Assembly: GCA_964445135.1 (NCBI GenBank)
Contig: CAYUJW010000013.1
Coordinates: 1-22,300, forward strand
Length of the DNA: 22,300 nt
Source: JACOTV01 sp964445135
GTDB taxonomy: Bacteria > Patescibacteriota > Microgenomatia > UBA1406 > GWC2-37-13
Direction of reading: 5' to 3'
This document shows positions 6,538 through 12,981 of this stretch, piece by piece. The first letter of the stretch is position 1. Each line of letters begins with the position of its first letter. Below the pieces are notes generated by a model, which worked only from the letters and a program-made list of their open reading frames with translations, was not told the DNA's origin and ran no database searches. The position numbers and the translations under genes were made by a program.

Positions 6538-8250
6538 ATGACCATTTCTCCAAAACCGTTATTACAGCTGTTGGTTCAGGCACAAGTGCTCACCAGCCAA
6601 CAGGCAGATGAGTATGAGCTCCAAGCATTGCGTCAAAGTATTGCAATTGACCGGTATTTGATTGATCAGGCAAAAGTTGATCGGCAATCAGTCTTAAAAG
6701 CAATCGCGGCACTTAATAATATTTCATATGTAGATCTCAGTCTGCAACCTATTGATCCACGCGCAGTCAGCCTGGTCTCTGAGGTTGTTTCACGTAAGTA
6801 TCATGCGCTCGCATACAAGTTTGACCCGGCAACTGATGAGCTATTTGTTGCAACTTCCGAGCCAGCAAATACCGACATGGCAGAGTTCATTTCGCTCAAG
6901 ACGGGAAAAAAATTGCACATCACCTACGCCGATGAGCAAGATATTATTCGTTCAATTGAGTTGTCGTATGCCCAAGGAAGCTTGACGCCTGAGGTCAAAG
7001 AAGCACTGAAGGAATACCAGCCTGATTCAGCTCCCGTGCAGGAGGGCGATCGAGAGAGTGTGATTAAAGAGGCGCCAATTGCAAAGATTGTTTCGACAGT
7101 ACTGGAGTTTGCGGTCAAAAATCGAGCGTCAGACATCCACATCGAACCTGAGGAGACACGCACGCGCGTCAGATATCGTATTGATGGATTTTTGGAGGAA
7201 AAACTTGCCCTTCCGCCCTCGATTCATGAAGCACTCATTTCCCGAATAAAAATTCTTTCTCAGTTAAAAATTGACGAGCGACGCATTCCGCAAGATGGGA
7301 GATTTACCTTTAATTTGGCCCAACAAGAAGTTGATTTGCGTGTTTCGACACTACCTACCGTGTATGGCGAGAAGGTCGTTATGCGTTTGTTGAAAAAAAC
7401 AGGGGGAATCCCAAGTCTGGACGATTTGGGAGTGCGTGGCGTTCAATATAAACAGCTGCAAAATGCTGTCTCCAAGCCGCATGGAATTATTCTTGTGACG
7501 GGCCCAACAGGCTCGGGAAAAACGACAACGCTCTATTCCTTGTTGTCGCGATTAAACAAGACAAATGTAAATATATCAACACTTGAGGACCCGGTCGAAT
7601 ATCAAATTCCAGGCATTAATCAAGTGCAGGTCAACACGCAAGCTGGACTGACGTTTGCATCGGGATTACGCGCATTCTTACGTCAGGATCCAAACATCAT
7701 TCTTGTTGGCGAAATCCGCGATAAAGAAACGACCCAGTTGGCAATACAGGCCGCGCTCACCGGACATCTGGTATTTTCAACGCTTCACACAAATGATTCG
7801 GCAACTGCAATTCCACGACTTATCGATTTGGGCGCTGAGCCATTTTTAATTGCGACAGTCATAAATGGCATCCTTGCGCAGCGAATTACACGCCGCATAT
7901 GCGACCATTGTCGCGAATCCTATGCTCCAGAAACGAGCGTTGCCGAAAATGTAGCTCAGGTTCTTGGTCCATTATTACCCGTCAAATATAAAACAGAGCC
8001 GATTGTTCTCTATCGCGGGCGCGGGTGCGACGAATGTGGCGGCACGGGATATCGCGGGCGCGTTGGAATCTTTGAGTTTTTGGAGGTCACCAGCAAAATC
8101 ACTTCGATGATTGTTGGTGAGATAAACGCAAAAGATATTGAAAAAGCAGGCCTTGATGAAGGGCTCATTCTTATGAAACAAGACGGATATCTGAAGGCAC
8201 TTGATGGATTTACTACCGTTGAAGAAGTGCTTCGAGTTGCCGAAATGTAA
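6538..8250 (+). CDS. pilB: Type IV pilus extension ATPase PilB
   Basis: A 570-residue GspE/PilB secretion ATPase that powers pilin polymerisation at the cytoplasmic face of the membrane. The N-terminal 150 residues form the MshEN/T2SSE N-domain. The core contains RASDIHIEPEE (PilB N2 domain entry), Walker A GPTGSGKT at 322-329, Walker B ILVGEIRD with Glu392, and the His box LHTND with His417. A PilB-type zinc module has CxxC at 455/458 and at 497/500 (CDECGGTGYRGR). PilT lacks that module, so it separates the two ATPases. Length is normal. There is no Shine-Dalgarno sequence before the ATG. pilB, pilT and pilC lie in one direction, 60 bp and 37 bp apart. Confidence 0.97.
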   Translation: MTISPKPLLQLLVQAQVLTSQQADEYELQALRQSIAIDRYLIDQAKVDRQSVLKAIAALNNISYVDLSLQPIDPRAVSLVSEVVSRKYHALAYKFDPATDELFVATSEPANTDMAEFISLKTGKKLHITYADEQDIIRSIELSYAQGSLTPEVKEALKEYQPDSAPVQEGDRESVIKEAPIAKIVSTVLEFAVKNRASDIHIEPEETRTRVRYRIDGFLEEKLALPPSIHEALISRIKILSQLKIDERRIPQDGRFTFNLAQQEVDLRVSTLPTVYGEKVVMRLLKKTGGIPSLDDLGVRGVQYKQLQNAVSKPHGIILVTGPTGSGKTTTLYSLLSRLNKTNVNISTLEDPVEYQIPGINQVQVNTQAGLTFASGLRAFLRQDPNIILVGEIRDKETTQLAIQAALTGHLVFSTLHTNDSATAIPRLIDLGAEPFLIATVINGILAQRITRRICDHCRESYAPETSVAENVAQVLGPLLPVKYKTEPIVLYRGRGCDECGGTGYRGRVGIFEFLEVTSKITSMIVGEINAKDIEKAGLDEGLILMKQDGYLKALDGFTTVEEVLRVAEM

Positions 8251-8269
8251 ATAAAGGCGTGATACGCAC

Positions 8270-8300
8270 TTGTCAATTTTGATGCAGAGTGCGCTACTAT
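8270..8300 (+). promoter_or_regulatory. Possible internal promoter ahead of pilT
   Basis: In the 60-bp pilB-pilT gap, TTGTCA (8270-8275) is followed after 19 bp by TACTAT (8295-8300), which ends 10 nt before the pilT ATG. The spacing is long, so this is tentative. If real, it would make the retraction ATPase independently and almost leaderlessly expressed. Confidence 0.4.
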
Positions 8301-8310
8301 TAATATACCC

Positions 8311-9363
8311 ATGGATATTCAACAATTATTACTCACGACGATTGAGCGTCGCTCTTCTGATCTGCATTTGGTATGCGGCACCTATCCTACAATACGTGTG
8401 GATGGCGTCCTCTATCAGCTCAATACCCTACCGATTGTCACGCCTGAGCAAATAAGTCAACAACTTCTTTCAATTTTGTCTTCTGAGCTTAAAGACAACC
8501 TCATGGCAAATAAAGAAATCGATTTTGGTTACGATTTCCATGGTTCTCGTTTTCGCGTCAATATATATCATGCAAAAGGTGCGCTTGCTGCCTCATTCAG
8601 GCTGATTCCGTCAAAAATAAAGACGATTGAGGAGTTGGGACTGCCCAAATCATTTGACACACTTTCTGAATACAATCAAGGCTTGGTACTGGTTACTGGC
8701 CCAACTGGTGAAGGAAAAAGCACCACGCTATCATCAATTATTAATCGAATAAATCTTAATCAGTCTCGCCACATTTTGACTGTTGAAGATCCGATTGAGT
8801 TTGTGTACCCTTCTGGTCGCTCGCTTATTTCCCAGCGTGAACTTCACCAAGATACTCACTCGTGGAATGTTGCGTTAAAATCAGCACTTCGTGAGGACCC
8901 TGACGTTGTGTTGGTTGGTGAAATTCGTGATTATGAAACCGCAGCACTCGTGCTGACAATTGCCGAAACTGGTCATTTGGTTTTTTCCACTCTTCACACA
9001 AACTCAACAACAGAAACGATTAATCGTCTTATCAATATGTTTCCTTCAAATGAGCAAAATCAGGTCCGTGCCCAGCTATCCTCAACGCTCAAAGCGGTGG
9101 TTGCTCAGAGGCTTTTGCCACGTGCCGACGCCCCAGGACGAGTTGCCGCTGTCGAACTTTTGTATAATCTGCCATCAGTTGCCGCCATCATTCGTGAAGG
9201 CAAGTATTACATGATTGATAACGTACTTCAAACATCAGAAAGCGAAGGTCTTATATATTTTGAACGGTACTTAGCACAGCTTTACAAAGCCGGATATATC
9301 ACGCGCGAAGTTGCCTTGTCGTACGCACTTCGACCAAAGGACTTGGAAAAGTATATTGCATGA
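8311..9363 (+). CDS. pilT: Type IV pilus retraction ATPase PilT
   Basis: A 350-residue hexameric ATPase that depolymerises the pilus (retraction, twitching and often DNA uptake). It starts with the PAS-like N-domain (MDIQQLLLTTIERRSSDLHL). It has Walker A GPTGEGKS at 130-137, where Glu replaces the common Ser, and the Walker B region DPDVVLVGEIRD. The His box STLHTNS is followed by INRLINMFPSNEQNQVRAQLS, the segment diagnostic of PilT. The C-terminal VAAIIREGK corresponds to the AIRNLIRE retraction motif. Length is normal (about 345). No zinc module, as expected for PilT. It sits between pilB and pilC; the start lacks a Shine-Dalgarno sequence. Confidence 0.96.
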   Translation: MDIQQLLLTTIERRSSDLHLVCGTYPTIRVDGVLYQLNTLPIVTPEQISQQLLSILSSELKDNLMANKEIDFGYDFHGSRFRVNIYHAKGALAASFRLIPSKIKTIEELGLPKSFDTLSEYNQGLVLVTGPTGEGKSTTLSSIINRINLNQSRHILTVEDPIEFVYPSGRSLISQRELHQDTHSWNVALKSALREDPDVVLVGEIRDYETAALVLTIAETGHLVFSTLHTNSTTETINRLINMFPSNEQNQVRAQLSSTLKAVVAQRLLPRADAPGRVAAVELLYNLPSVAAIIREGKYYMIDNVLQTSESEGLIYFERYLAQLYKAGYITREVALSYALRPKDLEKYIA

Positions 9364-9400
9364 GCCGGTTCGTACGCCGGGCGCCCACCAACCAAATCAT

Positions 9401-10606
9401 ATGTTGTTTGAATATAAAGCATTTAACGAGAGCGGAGAAGAAATCATCAGGCAGATTGATGGTGAAAGTGAAAGTCGTGTAAACCTCTACCTTCAACAGC
9501 AAGGACTCATGGTGGTGAGTATTCGTCCAATAAATAGCTCACTTTTTTCCTGGCTCAACACCCATTCAAACCATGTTGGCAAAAAAGATATTGTCGATAT
9601 TACTCGACAATTTGCAATTATGATGAATGCGGGATTAACAATTGTGCAGTCATTGGATATTTTGAGGCGACAGGCGCAAAAGCCCTCAATGCAACAATTG
9701 ATTGACGATATTGATCACGAAGTAAAAGCAGGGAGCAAGTTCTCTGAAGCAATTGCTCATCAAAGCCATCTGTTTAGCGGCTTGTATGTTGCGCTAGTTA
9801 AGTCTGGCGAAGCAACGGGAAAGCTTGAAGTTGTCATGTCAAAGCTTGCTGAAAACCTGGAAAACTCCGCGCAATTTCAAGCAAAGTTAAAAAACGCGCT
9901 TATATATCCACTTATCGTCATAATGGCAATGTTTGCGGTCATGTTTATCATGATTACGTTTGTCGTTCCAAAATTGACAGAGCTCTATACGCAATTTGAT
10001 GCAGAGCTTCCTCTTCCGACACAGATACTTATTGCAATTTCGCAGTTTATGGTAACCTTTTGGCCCCTTGTGCTTCTTGCGCTTTTTGGTGCATATTATG
10101 GGTTTCGTCTCTATATTAAAACGAAACGTGGAAGGCTAGTGCTTGATCGTACCCTGATGAATTTGCCCGTTATTGGAAATGTCGTGAGGATGGGCGCCTT
10201 GGTCAATAGCACGCGCACTCTTTCAATTTTGGTTGGGTCTGGTATATCAATTCTGGACGCCTTAAATATTGTGCGCGGGACGACTGACAATGTGCTTTTT
10301 CAGCAAGCATTTCAGAATATTTATACACAAGTTGAAAAAGGAACCTCGCTTGGCGCCGCATTTGAAAACGAAAAAATCTTTCCGCCAATTTTAATTCAGA
10401 TGATTATTATCGGCGAAAACACGGGACACCTTGACGAAACATTAGGGAGAATTTCTGTATATTTTGATCAGGAAAGTGAGCTTGCCATTAAGGCAATGAC
10501 TACACTTATTGAGCCGGCGATCTTAGTTCTTCTGGGGTTGGGAGTTGGCTTTATCGTATTCTCCGTCATCACGCCAATATATAATTTGACAAGCAGCCTC
10601 AAGTAA
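9401..10606 (+). CDS. pilC: Type IV pilus platform protein PilC
   Basis: A 401-residue GspF/PilC protein, the inner-membrane platform that passes pilins between ATPase and fibre. I use ATG 9401 (MLFEYKAFNESGEEI), the normal PilC N-terminus. The frame is open upstream to 9311, but that would overlap pilT by 53 bp with a non-homologous leader. Two GspF repeats are visible, starting near DIVDITRQFAIMMNAGLTI and near LVNSTRTLSILVGSGISI. There are three membrane helices at about residues 166-190, 215-240 and 370-395. The motifs KSGEATGKLE and GENTGHLDETL are the family's conserved G-E-x-T/S-G elements. It ends 5 bp from the convergent recG stop. No separate promoter is visible, so it is probably co-transcribed with pilT. 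Confidence 0.96.
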   Translation: MLFEYKAFNESGEEIIRQIDGESESRVNLYLQQQGLMVVSIRPINSSLFSWLNTHSNHVGKKDIVDITRQFAIMMNAGLTIVQSLDILRRQAQKPSMQQLIDDIDHEVKAGSKFSEAIAHQSHLFSGLYVALVKSGEATGKLEVVMSKLAENLENSAQFQAKLKNALIYPLIVIMAMFAVMFIMITFVVPKLTELYTQFDAELPLPTQILIAISQFMVTFWPLVLLALFGAYYGFRLYIKTKRGRLVLDRTLMNLPVIGNVVRMGALVNSTRTLSILVGSGISILDALNIVRGTTDNVLFQQAFQNIYTQVEKGTSLGAAFENEKIFPPILIQMIIIGENTGHLDETLGRISVYFDQESELAIKAMTTLIEPAILVLLGLGVGFIVFSVITPIYNLTSSLK

Positions 10607-10611
10607 ACGCA

Positions 10612-12669
10612 TTAGTCGTGCGCAACTTGCGCAACTTCTTCATGTTTCAGACGCTCAACCAGCGGCTTGTTGTCTGAAACGGTATTTGTTTGAAGATAGG
10701 TTTTGGCCGCACTTTGAACTTGTGCAATCAACTCATAATCTCCAAGGTTTGCAATTTTCAAACTTAATTCACCATGTTGCATCGTGCCGTACAAGTCCCC
10801 TACTCCTCGAAGCTTCATATCATATTGAGCAATATCAATACCAAGATTGTGCTTGGTAAAATAGGCAAGCCTTTGGGAAGGATACGACTGTTGGTCAGTT
10901 GGAAAGAGCAGGCAATAGGACTGCTTTTGGCCGCGCCCAACTCGTCCTCTGAGTTGGTGGAGTGCAGCAAGTCCAAATCGTTCTGCTGCCTCAATAACGA
11001 TGATTGTGGCGTTTGCTACATCGATCCCCACTTCCACGACAGACGTTGCGACCAAGATATCAAAGTCATGGTTGCGAAACTCTTCCATCACGCGTTGCTT
11101 GTCGGCGGGCTTCATTTTTCCGTGCAGAAGTCCCAAACGAAGTGTGGGAAATACCTCGCGTGCCAACCGCTCATGCTCGACAGTTGCCGCTTTGACATCC
11201 TTCATTGTCTCATGGTCTGAATCCTCAACAAGCGGACATATGATATACGCTTGATCGCCCGACTCAATTTGCTTTTTTATCCACGCATAGGCGTCCTGAC
11301 GTTTACCGGGCTCAACAAGATACGTCTTTATTGGTAGTCTGTTTTTGGGAAGCTCAGTCAAAATGCTCATGTCAAGTTCACCAAACATGGCGAGTGCGGC
11401 AGTTCGCGGAATTGGGGTGGCGGTCATCGTAAGCAGGTGTGGGTGCATTCCCTTTGTTTTTAAATCAGCACGTTGTTTCACTCCAAATCTATGTTGTTCA
11501 TCGATCACAATAAACCCAATAGTTCCCTCATACTGCTCATTCAAGAGTGCGTGTGTTCCGACAATTATGTCATAATCGCCACTACTTACCCCTTTTTTTG
11601 CATGTGACACTTTGCTTGACTTTGTCTGAAGACCAACGCGCACAGAAGTGTTTTCAAATACTTTCGAAAGAGTTGCAAAATGCTGCTGCGCCAAAATTTC
11701 AGTAGGCGCCATGATGAGTGTTTTGTCGCCATGCAAGTGGACGATATATGCCGCAAGCGCGGCAATAATTGTCTTACCTGATCCAACATCCCCTTGGAGA
11801 AAACGATTCATACATATGGGTTTGCCAAGGTCCGCTGCCACTTCATCAAATGCCACTGATTGTGAAGGAGTCAGTTCAAATGACAAAGAGTCCAGCAGCT
11901 GCTTCACCTCTTTCTCATATGAGCCAAGAATATATGGCCGACATACTTGCTGCTCCCATTCTTGCTTCACCAGATGACTTCGTGTTTGAATAACAAAAAG
12001 CTCATCAAATCCCAATCTTCGCCGTGCCTGTGCAATATCTTGTTCAGTGTTGGGCGTATGAATGAGGGTGAGCGCCTTCTCAATTGGCAAGAGTGAATAC
12101 GCATTCTCTATGGTCTCCGGTAGTATTCCTAAGATCGCAGCAGCTTCTGTATCAGTTGCTAAGCACGTGAGCACATAGCGTACCTTTTCTCGAATAGTTT
12201 TTGAACTTAAGCCATACGTTTCTGGGTAAATTGGGATGATCTGCTTGGTGTGCTTTGTCGCAATGCCAGTTTGAACAATCTCAAACTCAAGCGGTGTAAA
12301 CGACCGAGTGCGTCCGAATATCCGACAGACACCCCATACGCAAATACGCATACCCGGCTTGAGCATTTGTGCGATATATGGCTGGTTAAACCAGACCACC
12401 TCAATCTTGCCCGTATCATCGGCAATTTGCGCTTTTTGCAGCTTCATAAAACGCTTCGTTTGTTCTGTCTTGATCTCTTCTATGACGCCTTCTATGCAGA
12501 CATGATCATCAACTTGGAGGCCATAGATTGGCCGCACAACGCGCCTATCCTCATAGCGGTGCGGAAAGTGATAGAGCAAGTCAGCATAGGTGTGAATATT
12601 AAGAGAGTGGAGGCGCTTAATAGTTACGGCGCTTGTTGAAGGAAGAGAATTGACGAGTAATTCAAGCAT
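10612..12669 (-). CDS. recG: ATP-dependent DNA helicase RecG
   Basis: A 685-residue superfamily 2 helicase that remodels stalled forks and branched intermediates. An N-terminal OB-fold wedge domain (about residues 50-150) is followed by Walker A GDVGSGKT at 293-300, motif II DEQH at 390-393, the TATPIPRT motif, and the late motifs SVVEVGIDVANA and HQLRGRVGRG. A TRG-type C-terminal segment follows (VGDLYGTMQHGEL is RecG-like). Length is close to the 670-700 typical of RecG. The promoter is less clear than for the neighbours: a TAGAAT ends 12 nt before the ATG, with no good -35. A 32-codon ORF lies 88 bp upstream on the same strand and may share a transcript. It is convergent with pilC, separated by 5 bp. 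Confidence 0.97.
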   Translation of the reverse strand: MLELLVNSLPSTSAVTIKRLHSLNIHTYADLLYHFPHRYEDRRVVRPIYGLQVDDHVCIEGVIEEIKTEQTKRFMKLQKAQIADDTGKIEVVWFNQPYIAQMLKPGMRICVWGVCRIFGRTRSFTPLEFEIVQTGIATKHTKQIIPIYPETYGLSSKTIREKVRYVLTCLATDTEAAAILGILPETIENAYSLLPIEKALTLIHTPNTEQDIAQARRRLGFDELFVIQTRSHLVKQEWEQQVCRPYILGSYEKEVKQLLDSLSFELTPSQSVAFDEVAADLGKPICMNRFLQGDVGSGKTIIAALAAYIVHLHGDKTLIMAPTEILAQQHFATLSKVFENTSVRVGLQTKSSKVSHAKKGVSSGDYDIIVGTHALLNEQYEGTIGFIVIDEQHRFGVKQRADLKTKGMHPHLLTMTATPIPRTAALAMFGELDMSILTELPKNRLPIKTYLVEPGKRQDAYAWIKKQIESGDQAYIICPLVEDSDHETMKDVKAATVEHERLAREVFPTLRLGLLHGKMKPADKQRVMEEFRNHDFDILVATSVVEVGIDVANATIIVIEAAERFGLAALHQLRGRVGRGQKQSYCLLFPTDQQSYPSQRLAYFTKHNLGIDIAQYDMKLRGVGDLYGTMQHGELSLKIANLGDYELIAQVQSAAKTYLQTNTVSDNKPLVERLKHEEVAQVAHD

Positions 12670-12757
12670 AACAATATGGCCATTCTACTGCACCTGAGCC
12701 CCCCAAGGACTACGCATAATGCATTGAGTGCAAAGATCTCATACCCCACTTGCAACC

Positions 12758-12856
12758 TTACAGAAGGAAGAGTGGAAGCAATGACGACGCAAGCAACATG
12801 ATGGTTGCTACGGCGATTACGATTTTTACCAGGCGTTTGTGATGATCGGCGACCAT
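12758..12856 (-). CDS. Candidate single-pass membrane microprotein (32 aa)
   Basis: A 32-codon ORF from ATG 12856 to TAA 12758, not recognised as any named family. It has a charged N-terminus (MVADHHKRLVK) followed by one hydrophobic helix with IVIAVATIMLLASS and a short leucine-rich end (PLFLL). That suggests a membrane anchor with a cytoplasmic basic head. The strongest support is its promoter: TTGTTC, 16 bp, TAATAT, then 7 nt to the ATG, the same leaderless geometry as thrS, pheS and the pilin gene. It fills much of the otherwise empty recG-PBP gap and points toward recG. The architecture is reminiscent of Prli42-type stressosome miniproteins of Firmicutes, but that is only a shape comparison. 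It could be a chance ORF. Confidence 0.5.
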   Translation of the reverse strand: MVADHHKRLVKIVIAVATIMLLASSLLPLFLL

Positions 12857-12883
12857 GTATAGTATATTAGCATAATTTTAGCG

Positions 12884-12910
12884 GTGAACAACGGGTGATT
12901 TTGGTATACT
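12884..12910 (+). promoter_or_regulatory. Promoter of the penicillin-binding protein gene
   Basis: An extended -10 TGG-TATACT (hexamer 12905-12910) with a weak -35 (GTGAAC, 12884-12889, 15 bp away). The predicted start near 12917 gives a leader of about 65 nt, much longer than for neighbouring genes. The -10 lies inside an inverted repeat that could act as an operator. Confidence 0.55.
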
Positions 12911-12929
12911 TAATCCGTATCGTACCAAA
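12900..12929. repeat. Inverted repeat overlapping the PBP -10 element
   Basis: TTTGGTA (12900-12906) and TACCAAA (12923-12929) form a perfect 7-bp dyad with half-site centres about 23 bp apart, near two helical turns. The left half overlaps the -10 and the dyad covers the expected transcription start, as expected of a repressor site. No cognate regulator is visible in the window. Confidence 0.5.
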
Positions 12930-12930
12930 G

Positions 12931-12969
12931 TTTAAGTACGTGCTTCACTTAAATTAGGCGCGTCGCGCC
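12931..12969 (+). repeat. Two adjacent hairpins in the PBP leader
   Basis: TTTAAGT (12931-12937) pairs with ACTTAAA (12947-12953) across a 9-nt loop. It is followed by GGCGC-GTC-GCGCC (12957-12969), a GC-only stem with a 3-nt loop, ending 12 nt before the ATG at 12982. The second stem would crowd the start codon, so it could modulate translation. Confidence 0.5.
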
Positions 12970-12981
12970 CCCCAAGTCATA

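Larger units (their letters stand above)
12670..12981. other. Intergenic region between recG and the PBP gene
   Basis: This 312-bp gap contains no long ORF. From left to right it holds the recG upstream bases, the 32-codon microprotein ORF on the minus strand with its promoter (about 12863-12890), and the plus-strand PBP promoter with three consecutive inverted repeats (12900-12969). Between 12670 and 12757 I see nothing beyond a weak -10 for recG. Confidence 0.8.

Noticed and set aside
9364..9400. GC-rich pilT-pilC spacer with GGGCGCCC palindrome and repeated GCCGG
   Set aside because: Only short alternative stems can form and there is no U tract; composition alone is not enough to call a regulatory element.
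9311..9400. Upstream ATG (9311) for pilC
   Set aside because: It overlaps pilT by 53 bp and adds 30 residues unlike any PilC; ATG 9401 gives the family N-terminus.
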